64,000 bases of DNA from Coniochaeta sp. PMI_546 (GCA_021432605.1 MU271145.1:434001-498000), one strand, 5' to 3'; positions 12,801-24,817 are shown, numbered from the stretch's first letter. Program-made: numbers and translations. Notes: generated by a model not told the origin, from the sequence alone.

Positions 12801-13892
12801 GCTCGAGGTTAGCGTAGTAGCGTTTGTGAAATGTGGCTGGCAAGTCGTTTGTCCACGGTAGGAAAAGATCTTCCCTGGCGAATGGGTCGCTCAGTTTCGT
12901 CTTGGTTGCGAACTGGGGCTCGTCGGTGAATATGCACGGGACAGTCGTGCCGAACTTGTCGCCCACGCTCTCCTTGTACTTTTCGTGTGTCATGTCAACA
13001 AACTTCCTCATCGCTGCCGAACTCAACGTGTCGACGTAGGTCTGGCCGTTGAACCACTCCGAGGGGGGGTTTGTTTCTACGTAAGCATACCAGATCGTCT
13101 CATCAGGAGCAAGAAGCTCACGAGGCTCGGGCACATGACTAAGTAACCGGGTGGACTTCAATGTGCCGTCGTTCGGATTCAACCGGATACCGTACCGGGC
13201 AAGAAGCCTCCCATTTTCACTCCGACACGCGGCCGCACTGCTTGGCGAGCACCCGCCGACCTGGCCTTGACCGTAGGGCGTGGTCGTGAACAGGAGGTGC
13301 TTGCCTTTGTGCTCAGGGTACTTCTCTATAACCTTCCCTCCTGCGACTCCTGATGGCCAGCGGTCGTCGTCGTACCTGCAGTGCCTTGTTAGTTGGCCGT
13401 GAGACTGTGGCAGAAAGGTGATACATGCAGGCAAGCCATCATCCCCATCTCCTCAGCAACTTCTACACAAGTCTTCACAACATTCATGAACTCCTCGCCC
13501 ATGTACTCTGTATCCAGGCCGGTGCGCACATGCATGTGGAATCCGCCGAAGCCCATCTCTTTCAGGTAGCCGATCTGGCGAATCATGGGCCCCTTTTCGA
13601 GCTTCGCATTCCACGCCCAGAGTGGACAGCCGCGATATTCGCCAGTGGGTCTGCGGAAGAGATCATGGCTGAATGGTTCGTCTGCCTTGGGGTAGGTGAG
13701 CGGGTTGCGAGGTCTTGACTGACCCAAGGCTTCCATGGCCTCTGTGGGAGGAGCGGGCACAATCTCTTGAAGCTGAACGGGAGCGTCTGACGGTGTCCGA
13801 TTTGCGTTGATGCTAGTCATGCCAGTTGTTTGGCCAGGCGCAGTCTCCCAGGGTGTATCGCCTGTAGGTAAATGTGTTAAATCGGCGGACAT
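9868..13892 (-). CDS. large GH106-like glycoside hydrolase (putative alpha-L-rhamnosidase), 1323 aa
   Basis: Probable glycosidase resembling the GH106 alpha-L-rhamnosidase family; family placement is from motif memory and activity is inferred. Exons 13892-13429 and 13375-9868. The junction needs a GC-AG intron (donor CT|GCATGT, 53 nt), which joins MGMMACL to YDDDRWPSGVAGG, a conserved block. Other catalytic-domain landmarks are PLWAWNAKLEKGPMIRQIGY, MGFGGFHMHVRTGL and PCIFTDEPQF. A beta-sandwich-like region follows. From about residue 1150 there is a Pro/Ser/Gly-rich linker (SGTPNTPGTPG, SGRSSRPGSPGS) and a charged, probably coiled-coil tail, extra to the enzyme domain. No signal peptide is seen, so it would act inside the cell on imported oligosaccharides. 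Divergent from the PL7-type gene, 587 bp away. Confidence 0.68.
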
Positions 13893-14479
13893 GTTGTGTG
13901 TGAGGAATGATTGAAGTCATCAACATATGATGGAAGATGCGGCACGATGTTTGCGGCAGGTGAGAGTTGGAGAAAGCGGGGATATTTGAAGCGGTGGTGC
14001 CACGAACTCTGAGCCTCAACAAACTCGGCGCCTAGGGCATCGAGAAACCTTATTGCCTTCATCGTCTCAGGTTTGAAGCCTATTTCGTGCCGAAGTTGAG
14101 ATGAATCCAGTCTTTCTGTTCGGCACGAGCAAGATCGCGAACTTGTCTTATCAGAGTAGCGGACTTTAGGGTGTAGTGTTTAGACTTTCATGCTGACCTC
14201 TACATGAGGATGGTATGGTTACATTCGCAGGCATAAGCTCGAAGTTGATTCGTCTTAATTACGAGTAGACGAGGTCTTGCTGGCGCAACAGTCAGCACAG
14301 CTGAACGTAAGTCAGCATCCGCCGAGCTCAAGTGTCAGCCTTTGGGTATAAATGCATCCAGACAGGACCCAGGACGGAAGAATGCAATGACTCCCGGAAT
14401 TCTTTAAACACCCGGCATCTGCCAGACACAACCTGCAAACCCTCTCAAGAATCCTTAACCTTTTCTGGAACGCCTGATC
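13893..14479. promoter_or_regulatory. bidirectional intergenic promoter region between GH106-like and PL7-like genes
   Basis: The two carbohydrate-active genes start head to head across this 587-bp segment, so it must contain both promoters and could co-regulate them. A TATA box is visible for the plus-strand gene (separate entry). I see no clear inverted repeat or named regulator site. Confidence 0.5.
14347..14352 (+). promoter_or_regulatory. TATA box of the PL7-type lyase gene
   Basis: TATAAA, 128 bp upstream of the ATG at 14480. Confidence 0.5.
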
Positions 14480-15355
14480 ATGTTCAGACAACAAGTCATC
14501 CTGGCGGCCACCCTGCTCTGTTCGCAACTGTTGCTCCCGGTTGTAGCAAGCAGTCATGCCTACACCGACACGAGTCAGGAAGTCCTGACTGAGCTCGCAG
14601 CTCTCAACCCAAAATGTCGACCAGGCGCCAACTTCGACTTGACCAAATGGCAGCTCCAGCTCCCCATCCCAGACAGTCGCGGCAACGTCCTGCAAGTCCC
14701 CCCGTCCCAGCTCAGTCCGAGCTCCAACCCGTGCGCAAACGGCTACCAGGACCCCAACCGTGCCTACTTCTTCACCGAAAGCGGCGACGGCGCCATGGTC
14801 ATGAAGGCACCCGGCAACCCGGACCTGACCGGCTGCACAAAGTTCGCCGAGAGCTCGCACTGCCGCACCGAGTTCGGCGAGGTCAACCCGTCCTCGTGGA
14901 AGACCAGCAACGCCGTCAACAGGCTGACCGTGACGCTCCTCGCCGTCGCGGGCGGCAACACCTGCATTGGCCAGGTCTTCCAGGCCGCGCCCAACCCGAA
15001 CAAGCCGCTGTGCGAGTTGTACTACTGGGGCAACGGCAGCCTGTTTCTTGCTGTTGCTCAGGCCGCGAAAGGTGGCAACCAGAAACTGTTCAATGTTGGT
15101 TACGCTGCGTTCGGGACGAAATTCACATACGAGCTGTCGTACGAGAAGAGCCAACTTGGCTTTGCGCTCAATGGCGGAAAGAGGCAGATACTGCCGACTT
15201 ACTTCAGCACGCCTAATGCGTTCTTCAAGGCTGGCAACTATAACCAGGATCGGACGGCGACAACAGCTAGTATCCATGTTTTCGCAATCGATGTCGTGCA
15301 TGGGGTGACTGCAGCTGGCCTGGATGACACTGAAGCGCTTGATGATGATCTCTAA
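14480..15355 (+). CDS. secreted PL7-type polysaccharide lyase homologue (alginate-lyase-2 fold), 291 aa
   Basis: Single exon. Signal peptide MFRQQVILAATLLCSQLLL to about residue 27. The mature protein follows the fungal PL7 pattern: FDLTKWQLQLPIP, GYQDPNRAYFFTESGDGAMV, CTKFAESSHCRTEFGEVNPS, CELYYWGNGSLFLAV and FFKAGNYNQD. PL7 enzymes cleave uronate polymers by beta-elimination in a beta-jelly roll. Two expected features are altered: the catalytic QIH motif reads QVF (IGQVFQAAP), and the RxELR motif reads RTEFG. The Tyr of the third motif (YNQ) is kept. It may therefore be inactive, bind sugar only, or use another mechanism. Divergent partner of the GH106-like gene. Confidence 0.82.
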   Translation: MFRQQVILAATLLCSQLLLPVVASSHAYTDTSQEVLTELAALNPKCRPGANFDLTKWQLQLPIPDSRGNVLQVPPSQLSPSSNPCANGYQDPNRAYFFTESGDGAMVMKAPGNPDLTGCTKFAESSHCRTEFGEVNPSSWKTSNAVNRLTVTLLAVAGGNTCIGQVFQAAPNPNKPLCELYYWGNGSLFLAVAQAAKGGNQKLFNVGYAAFGTKFTYELSYEKSQLGFALNGGKRQILPTYFSTPNAFFKAGNYNQDRTATTASIHVFAIDVVHGVTAAGLDDTEALDDDL

Positions 15356-17094
15356 TTCTCCTTTCGTCCTTATTGTTTAGCTTTGATCGAACGAAGGCTT
15401 AACAAACAGTGGAGCGGCAGTATAGAACTCAATCACTGAATTCTTGAAGGAGAAGTGGCATCCGTCTTTCGTTCCTTATCAGTCATTGACTTGTTGAAGT
15501 GACGAGCGAAGCTGGTGTGAAGGCTCATCGTTTTCCTGTAGAACAACCTAATATCCTGGCCCTGGTTCTTCAAGTCTCAGCGGTATTCTCGGAGGAAGCT
15601 CAGGCTATACTGTCCTTACCTTACCGAGATACATGTACATAATACCTTAGTGATACTGTAGAGTAGAATCGTTTTGACAAGGTAACGTCTTGTTTTAGCT
15701 ACCAGTTAGACACAGCCCAACGTCGCAAAGATAGCATGGTGCTAATTACCTATTCCTAGATTGTTCCTGTCCTGTCTAATTAATTGACCCTTTTAAATGA
15801 GGTTGTATACCAAAGTGATGTGCTGCTCGGGTGGAACTGGACCCTAATGCTCCAAATTGTCTTTTCTCTCTTTTAGATCGTACGAAGAACCAAGTGGCAA
15901 GATCTAGAGTGTGTTCGCTTTTGCATCGCCGGAGCGCTACGCACAAACGCAACGTGAGCGCCATGAGGGCCGAGACTCTGCGTCCCAGGAAACATATTGA
16001 AACTGTCAAGTGTGAACGCGGTCGACTGTTCCTTATATTACTGAGTTGTCAAATGGTTTATATTGTCTGCTTGACTTAATTACTCGGACATATTTCCCTA
16101 TCGATCCGTATCTGTCAGCACTATTGAAGCAAAGCTGAAAATCTTAGCACGAATGCTAATTAACATGCGGATCTGGGTGCGATCCACGTCGACACCACCA
16201 CTCTCTCATCGAATACGATAGCTTTTACCGCACGCAGGATCATGGTCTTTGTGCCTTCCCGATTTATCGTCCCATCAATCCTGGGCTTTGCTCACTGCCC
16301 GATAACCCCTGTCCGCGGCCGCGTATTATGGTCACTACTCGCCGACTACGCCGTCATTGGTGCATTTCCGCTCGTGACTTGCAGTCCCCGTCTTATGATA
16401 CGACACTTTGGATCTGAAAGGAATACGCGCCATGTGCACAACCGAGGTCCCAGTAGAGCCTAATCTTTGCATTCAACGCGACAAAGCTGTTATGCAGGTA
16501 CTGTGCTTTGAGAAAATAAGCGTATTTTGATTATTTCCCGAATATCTGTCTGCTAAGCCGCAGCCTTTCGACTGATCCGTGCCGCAGGTCTTCATTATCA
16601 CAGGACACCATCTTCCATTGGGCCTCTTGGTGGAGCAATTATATTGTCCGTCTGCGCCTAACTCCCATATCCGCAAGGTTTCTCGCTCTCACACGAAGCG
16701 TATGCGTATTTACGTGTACATGTCTCCATTTCGCATCATTGTGAGTGGAGTTGTTCTTGGATTGCATTCAGAACTTACTAGCCTCTCTTACTGAACACGT
16801 GCCAAGATTGCTGCAGGGTTCGTCAGGTCCGTCATCTAAAAACTGCGGCCAGTAGAGAAGAGAGAATCAGCCTAGACACGTAGGTGAGCAGGGCCATATA
16901 TTAGTCACGATGACGTCGCAGCCGTTCGTTCTGTCTTCGTCACGCCGCTTTGCTCGGCCGTCGGTCGAGGACTCTCTACCTTGACTACTGTCTATATTCG
17001 AAATCTCCACCATAGTGTCGGTACACGCTACTACACGAGCTTCGAATCGTTTCTTCTTGCGAGTGATAGAATATTCTCAATGGCCGTAGGATGA

Positions 17095-18082
17095 GTGGTG
17101 AAAAACATAGTTGGTCGAGCACCTGACGCGTTCATTCATGCTTGCTTCGGAATCAGGCGGCTGATTGATGGCATAGACTTCTCTCAGACCATACGACATC
17201 GGCTGAGCGTATGGAACGCCAACGCTTTAACGCCACGGACAACTTTGCTCGTGTGCGGCGGGAACCCTCCGTTTGAGAACATATCGATTCCCGGAAACAT
17301 TCACCCTGCTCTTGCCAATATTCCTGGTCCAGCCAACCTCAATGTTCACACTAATAATGGGGCTAGTTTCCGGGTTCCTCACGCCTTCTGGATTTCGAGT
17401 CTGCGTGACGCTGACGGGTACGCGTTTGTTAGTCGACGTTCCAAATCAACGGATTGGAAGCTTGAATGGACCCAAGAGTGTGAGAACCCGGGAACAGCCG
17501 CTCAGGGGTCTCGTAAAAGCCAAATCTTAAACCCTAACTCAGGCTTGATGATGATTAATATCTGCAGCGGTTTCTAGAGTGACTAGTCACTTGATAACCT
17601 CAGGGACGTGCGGGAAAACCCTCTGACCGCGCCATCGCTTACCGGCGATTCATCAACGGTCCTCGAAGACTATCAAAGTAGACCCGGAGTCTTCTTGCAC
17701 ATACTCGTTCACCTCTTTAGCGATCCTTACAGCCCTGGCAATATGACCTCCTCTTCCGATGCCGCACAATCCTGTGATGATATTTCACTGGAATTAGCCA
17801 GATGATAAAGATCCTTCCGATTACGAGCAGCAGTCTAGCCGGAGCGTTGTCGACCTTGCTTCCTACAGGACTAGCATTGTCAATGCCTTAGTGAATCGAC
17901 GCAGCCATGTCACCACTGTTCCGATTAAGGAGTTGATCAGCTACCCTGATCAGTATCGACTGTTCGCCGCGGCTAGCTATTTCAAGAGCATGAAATGGGC
18001 CATGCCTAAAAAGCCTGAAAGTGATGACGATGACCGCTTTCGGCCCCCATTCCCTACTAGAAGATTAGAGGGGCTAGACTGA
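17095..18082 (+). pseudogene. possible degraded gene of unknown family
   Basis: Three plus-strand reading stretches follow one another: 17095-17577, 17608-17805 and about 17806-18082. They are separated by stops and frame changes. The first lacks an ATG and reads, for example, NISIPGNIHPALANIPGPAN and STDWKLEWTQECENPG. The last contains VDLASYRTSIVNALVNRRSH, ELISYPDQYRLFAAASYF and an acidic/proline end. Amino-acid composition looks protein-like, but I recognise no family and no consistent introns join them. It could be a relic or chance. Confidence 0.25.
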
Positions 18083-20254
18083 ATATTTTTGAAGTGTTCA
18101 ACGAGCAGGGGCACGCCCACGGGGGCCAGATAACGAGTAATCAGTTCCTGCACTTGATCATTGCATCAATAGAACCATTATGTAGAAGTTCTTTACTAGG
18201 TATCTCGGTGTCACATGTACTAAGCAGGGCAGATAGATATACTTAGCCCTTATACCATTTAGTAGTTCGGTCACAGACCTAAGTCCCGAGTGTGGCATCC
18301 AAGCATGGTCTCTTCCGAAATCTATAAGTCTAGTAACTCTTCGCGTCGTGTAAGACGAAGATAGACTGATGCCACAGCATGCCAGCGGATGACGCACCAT
18401 AAACTCTCAATTAACGAGATTGCCAGTCCACATAGAGCTCTCCTGTTGAAGGACTGCACTACATCTTTTTACAACCTGATATGCGAGGAATCTTTTGCGA
18501 AGAGAAAGGCTATCCAACTAACAAAACGGGAACGCCTGTGGAGAAGACATGCCGTGTTCGGAAACAGGTTATGTCCAGACACGAAGACATTCTTCTATGT
18601 CAAAGTTTGGGTACGCATGGCCAACTCGTCAGCCGTTCGCTTTCGTAAAGAGATTGTCACCAAGCATCAGTGCCTTGTGGAGAGTAGGGGTAGCATAGCC
18701 CCGAGACAAGAGCGTGAAGAACACGGTTGATTGATTGGTCGAGATGTTATGCTTGTCATTGACATGCATGTACCATTCTCCATCTGGATCTTTCCATAAA
18801 CACTCAGAACACAAATGTGACCAAACTCGTCTTGATTTCTCAAGCAAAACCTGTAAAATGAGCGTCGCAATACGCCGGATCGCTACAAAGGGTAACTGCG
18901 TACTGTTTCAGTGGAGCTCCACGGCCGAGACCATATGCCAAGAGCGCGGAAATCATTCAATGCAACAAGAGCCTCGGCTCAATCCAGGAATAAGCCCTGC
19001 TGTGTAGACCACTTCGAAAACCCTACCAGGGGTAACTGTAGTGCTTACCACAGCAGTCGCTTGCCCACATCAAGCACGATTGACCGGCGTTTGCGAACAG
19101 CCATACCAAACACACAGCATGCTAGACGTCTTGGCGTGGCTGACACGCGTGGATTGCACGTCTTATTCCATCACAGGACAAGTTACCTACTGCCAAGGCC
19201 TACGTCCGGGTCTAGACCACTCCGGGCACCTGCAGCGCCGGAGGCTTTGACAACCCTAGAGCAAGGTGCACCTTTTCCATCTCGTCGAATTCCATTTTCG
19301 CGACCATATCGAGTCCAGCAGCTTTACAAGAAGCTACTAAATCAATAACAGCTTTCCAGGTGTCAGAACGCGTGCACTATGCTCAGCCTTAAAGCATCAT
19401 TCGTTCTCTGTGTTTCTATCGCTATTTGTCGCATGCGAGGTCGAATGGAGACAAGCTCGAAGAGGTCCGAGCCGCTCCGCTATCTAGATCAGCCAGCTTA
19501 ACTTAGCATGGCGCGGTCATTCCTGGTGGGTCGGACCGTACGCTGAGGGCATCCAACCTCATATGCTCAGTCAGAAAGAACATCTCATGTTCTCTGTGAA
19601 TGCTATGCTCTACTGCTACGTTACCGCCATTTCAGAAACCAAATAATGCAGCTCCACAATCCTTCGGGATCACGTTAAAATCCTGCGACTGAACATGAAG
19701 CAAAGATACGGCATCAGTTCTAGTCTCCGGGCAACACTAGTAGTGTACCCTGGGACTACTACTCACACCTAGAGTCGTTGCAAAGCTAGGAGAGGTACCG
19801 AGACTAATCGCGTATAAGATTGCGTATAACAGTTTCTAGAGCTCCATAGTGCTTAAATGTTGATGTCGATCGTGGCAAGTGGCTTCACAACCCACCACAT
19901 ACCCTACATTTCCGAATGTCAGAATTAGGAATGTCTATACATATCGTGGAGCGCCAAGGCTGGAGGGTTGCTTCGGGTCAGCAGCGTTCTCGCAACACCA
20001 CCTCAACCGCTGTCATGATAAGATTTTCGACCTCTTGGCAGGCCGGAAAAAAGTTTTCGTATAGTATTAGTTCACATATCAACTGCAGTTCACAGGGTTC
20101 AAGAGCGCTTAGAAGAGGTCAGGACGGATTCGACATGTCTGCGTGGCGTTCCTCTTGGTCTGGAGTATGCAGGCTATACGCCGGTTACCACCAGACATAT
20201 TGGCCAGTCAGGAAGACATGGGTTTCGACAAGTATATCAGATTGTGTGAGAATG

Positions 20255-20260
20255 TATAAA
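20255..20260 (+). promoter_or_regulatory. TATA box of the double-SGNH gene
   Basis: TATAAA, 125 bp upstream of the ATG at 20385. Confidence 0.45.
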
Positions 20261-20384
20261 GTGGTTGAGTAGGCCAACCCAATGAGCACAGGAAAGAGTC
20301 AAGAGCTCAAGTGCGGAAGCGACTCTAAAATATTCCCTAGGAACACGTCGCATTGCGGGTTTGAAGGTAAGACTTCTACTCAAC

Positions 20385-23300
20385 ATGACTCGCTTGTCAA
20401 CCCTCTTCTCTACTCTCTTGATGCCTTTGGTGGCTGCTGTACCACTTGGATTCAACTCAACTCTCATCGAGCATGGAGTCTTCGGATCCGGCGCCATTGA
20501 GCCCAGGCAGAGACCTGGATCTCCTGAGCATCCGGTCCTTCTACGCATCATGTGTCTAGGTGCTTCCATTACAGCAGGTGTCGGCGAGCCGTCTGGCAAT
20601 GGTTACCGCAAGCCTCTCCGCGACAAGCTTCGATGGGAGAATTGGCATGTCAACTACATTGGAAGTCAACACTCTGGCGACGCCACTTTTCACAATCAAG
20701 CCCATGAAGGTCACCCTGGGGCGGTTGTCCAGCAGGTCCACGATATCATCAATTTATCGATCAGCAGGAAGCCCAACCTCATTCTCATCAACGCTGGTAC
20801 AAACGATGCCGACCCAGGGAGAGCCCAGGATATCGGCTCCACTGGTCAGCGTATGGACTCCATGATCAGCGATTTGTTTGCACAAAGTGAGGGTGTCACA
20901 ATTATTCTCTCGACTCTGATCCCATCGGGACTTTACGATTACAACGTCGTAAAGATCAACGATCAATATCGCGCGCTGGTTGAGGGAAGGCAACGTAGGG
21001 GCGACAAAATCCAGCTTGCAGAAATGCACAATGGGTTCATCACGGTAGACGACCTCCGGGACGACCCAAAATTAACCCATCCCAACGCAGAAGGGTTCAG
21101 AAAGATGGCGGCGGTATGGTACGATGCTATTTCTCACATCCAAGGAAGCATCTCGCCCCCGATAGACACGGGAATATCTGATACCATGGGCGACAACAAC
21201 TGCGACAAGAAGCCCGGTGGGCGCGGCCCAATCATCACGCAACAGGGATCCGGGAGCGAAGATGGACCCTATGTGCATTCGTCGGTGGAGAAAGGCCGGT
21301 TGTACTTGTACCAGGGCTTTTTCGAGAACTTTGACCGTCCCACCAACGAATTGCACATGGCTCAGCTTGTCAATGCAGGAGGCAAGCCGCGAGGACAGGA
21401 AGTTGACGAAATCGTCCGGGTCTACGACAAGGAGTTTAGGGAACAATGGGGCTTTCCTCAGTATTCCTATGCTCTCGCCACCGGCACAGGGCAGTGGAGC
21501 AAAGAGTTTACCGAGTTTGACCCTGGATTGGACTGCCTGGCGCGCGGTGTACAATTCGGCGACGTCAATAACGATGGTGAGTATCTACTCCTAGCTCCAT
21601 ATGTGCCTCGCAAACGGGGAGTGTCATAGCCTGCTAACCCTGGACTCAGGTTTGGACGACTTCATCTGCATCAACGCTGAAGGCAACATGTATGTTTCCA
21701 TAAACAAGGGTAAGATATTGTCTCCGCCGTTAAAGTGAATAGGGTTTAGCAGATTTTCTGACTGTGTCAGGCGGCAACCCCCCAACTTTCAAGCCAACCG
21801 CAAATGGAGGATTGATCCGTACCGGCGAGCCTTGGTGCACCCAGGCAGGAGTTCGTCTCGGCGACATCGATGGCGATGGCCGCCTCGATTATTGCTGCAT
21901 CGACGGCTCAGGCGACATTTACTGCTGGAGGAATGGTGGCCAAAAAGATGCACCTACAGAAGAATTCGATGGATACTGGCAAAACATGGTATGTGGCGTT
22001 GGATATTTGTGTAAGGGTCAATCTAACAAGACATGTGGGTTCTAGGTCGGGGGAGCTCCAACGTTCGACCACAAGGGCCAGCCTGGTATCCAGGGCGTTC
22101 GCTTAGTCGACATCAACGGAGACTTCAGATCTGACTGGGTCTATGTCTACGAGGACGGCTCGACTCGGATATTTATCAACCAGAGAGGCGAGGCAGCTGA
22201 CGGCGGCGGCTTGAAGCCATACTGGCTCGAGTCGACAGTGACACACCGGGGATTCCCTGGAGAGGTTGTGACCATCTTGTTCGGAAGGGTGTTTGGGTCC
22301 AACCGACGCGATTATATCCTGGTCTCGGAAACTGCCGGAACATTCGGCCGGCTCTGGGACTTCTCAGTGTGGGAAAATACGGGCGCGGGTGGAACTAGGC
22401 TCAAGGGCGACGGTGTCTATTACTGTGACATGCACAATAAGGGTTACGACGGTACGTTACAACTTGTCATGAGTGCTTATCTTGATTGAGCGTCCAACTG
22501 ACGGAGACAACGTCATCACATGCAGACTACCTGGCAGTTGAGAAGGACAGCTCGGTGACCCTCTACTCCAACATCCAGAGTCCGCCAAACTGGGGCCAAG
22601 ACGGCAAAATCTTCCAATTTCAAGGGAACTTTGGGTTGGAGAACATCCACTTCGTGAGTGAAGAGATGTGAAAGCCAGTCAATTTGTCCCACTAACAGGT
22701 GGCCATAGGGTGACTGGGACGGAGATGGTTTTTGCGATGTTATCTTGGTGACTCAACCTGACCGATACACGCCACCGGTGCTGCACAGATGGTGGCGAAA
22801 CAATCACGACTTGACGTTCTTTCCCGAAGATCCTCGCGGTTTGACGGAGTTGAGTTGGTGCAAGGAGACCCATGGCGTGGGCCAATTTGATCAACACCTT
22901 CACTTCGCGGATGTCGGTATGTTTGCTCTAGCTCAGCACTCTTGACTGGACCTAGCTGATACAATATCGCAGATGGAGATGGACGGGTCGACGTTCTGTG
23001 CATGCAGCCAGACGGGAAGACATTCGCCGCCCTAAACAAGCCCACTGGACTCATGCAACTAGGCCAGGTCAAAGTTAGCGAAGGTTTCGACCGCGCGAGT
23101 CATCGTTTTGCCGATGTATGCCAATTCTCTCTTTTTGGAACTGCGGATGCTCACTGACCGGCTTCTAGGTTAACGGCGACGGTCGGGCAGATTTCATATG
23201 GATCGATAAGTTCACGGGCAATGCCGACGTGTGGTATAACGAAGGCTTAGTCACGGATACCGCGGGAAACCTGGGAAGCGCAATCAGTTGGCGTAGAGCA

Positions 23301-24817
23301 GGCAAAGCCTACGGTCCCATGGATCGCGGCTACAATATGCAGTGAGTAGTAACCGCGGGCATGGGTGAAGCGTTTGGATGCAGCAGCAGATGCTCACAGA
23401 GACTAGTTTGCCAACACTTGGAACGGTGGGCCGTGCCGACTTCCACTTCGTTCATCCCCGGACAGCCCAAGCAGTCACTTGGTTCAACGAGTGTCCCAAC
23501 GGTGGCGGCACGATCGAAGACGGCGACCCTGCAGACCCTAATCTTCCGGTACTTCCAGGTGGAACTATCTGCCCACGAGAGCGCATGTGCAAGAGTTTCC
23601 CCAACAAGCCGCACTTCATCGCCATGGGTGACTCTTATTCGGCAGGGGTTAATGCGGGCAGCCGTGATGAAGACCTTGCCAATAAATACGATCCGGGACA
23701 CAAATGCTACACAACGGACGGTGCATATCCTTACGATCTATGGTCGAGTACTGCGAACCTTGCTCAGAATCAGTTTGATTTTATCTCATGTACCGGAGCA
23801 TTGACCAAACACATCCTTACCGATGCCCAGAGCGGCAGAGACAGGACTCAACTTCAGTACCTCGACACCCTGCCGGGGGGCAGCTATGATTTGACTGTGC
23901 TATCTATTGGTGGTAATGACGTCGGCTTCTCAAGTGTAGCTGCGCAGTGCCTCATCTTCGGCACTCGGGCTTGCCAGTCAAAGATCGACAACGCCGTGAG
24001 GCTGGTTGGCGAGACAGCTGACAGAGACGATGGACTTACAGATAGGCTGAAGCAGACTTACCGACATATAGCCTCGAGAATGAGCAGCGACGGCACGCTC
24101 ATTGTGACCGGTTACGGACGCTTTTTCAACCAGGATAGCGGTGACTTCTGCGATGGGAAGGACCTGGGCCTCTACAACTTCGAAAAATGGTTCCCCCATC
24201 ACCCGTTTGGGCCAAACAAACTCACATATGATCTCAGATCAACCATCAACAACGCCATCGTGAAGCTCAATCGAAAGATAGAGCAAGCTCTTGCAGACGT
24301 GCAAAAAGAATTCCCGCTTCTTATTCTGCGGTTTCTCGACGTAGACCCTCTCTACGATGGATACCGCTTCTGCGACCGCAACCCGGCCACCGGCGAGCTG
24401 TGGGACTGGGAAGAAGTCATGTTTTTCGTGCCATACAGCAACGACGCCATCGACGACGGTAGCGATCATCCGAAGCTGGTGCCCCGTGACCTGGACCTCA
24501 TAGGCACACCGGTCGACATCACCAAAGTGGAACTCGATTACGTCTGCGAGGATGTAGACGAGCCGGAGGTCTGGGACTGTCTGATGTCTCTCACTGACAC
24601 AGACTACAACACGGCTCCGATCGGCGGTCTCAACTATCCGCCTGCCAACACTGGCAACTACCCTCGCGTACCGTATGACCATCACCATTGGCGCAAGCCC
24701 AACATCTACCAGACCCTCCATCCCAAGAGCTTCATCCACGGCAGGATCAGAGCTGCGATCCAGAAGAATTGGGAAGGATGGCAGCAGAGCGGCGAGTGTG
24801 GCTGTTTCGATGAGTAG
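20385..24817 (+). CDS. secreted multidomain esterase: CE3-like SGNH, FG-GAP/VCBS propeller, second SGNH domain; 1312 aa
   Basis: Nine exons: 20385-21576, 21650-21709, 21771-21988, 22046-22451, 22526-22653, 22709-22916, 22973-23115, 23169-23341 and 23407-24817, summing to 1313 codons. Signal peptide MTRLSTLFSTLLMPLVAA. Domain 1 (about residues 50-255) resembles CE3 acetylxylan esterases: IMCLGASITAGVGE with Ser61, NAGTNDAD and the THPNAEGF His block. The centre (about 390-850) has six Ca-binding DxDxDG-type repeats such as FGDVNNDGLDDF, LGDIDGDGRLDY, FADVDGDGRVDV and FADVNGDGRADF, an FG-GAP/VCBS propeller. Domain 2 (about 905-1300) is another SGNH hydrolase with FIAMGDSYSAGVNAG, SIGGNDVGFSS and a C-terminal HPKSFIHGRI. 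Likely an extracellular deacetylase/lipase acting on plant or fungal glycan esters; substrates are inferred. The upstream in-frame TTG is not needed as start. Confidence 0.85.

Larger units (their letters stand above)
15356..20384. other. 5-kb gene-poor region
   Basis: No intact gene was found in about 5 kb. ORFs are short, start without ATG or are broken by stops. A cluster of coding-like fragments at 17095-18082 is listed separately. Scattered TTACCTTACC-like short repeats occur near 15615. No terminal inverted repeats or transposase motifs were recognised. Confidence 0.5.
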
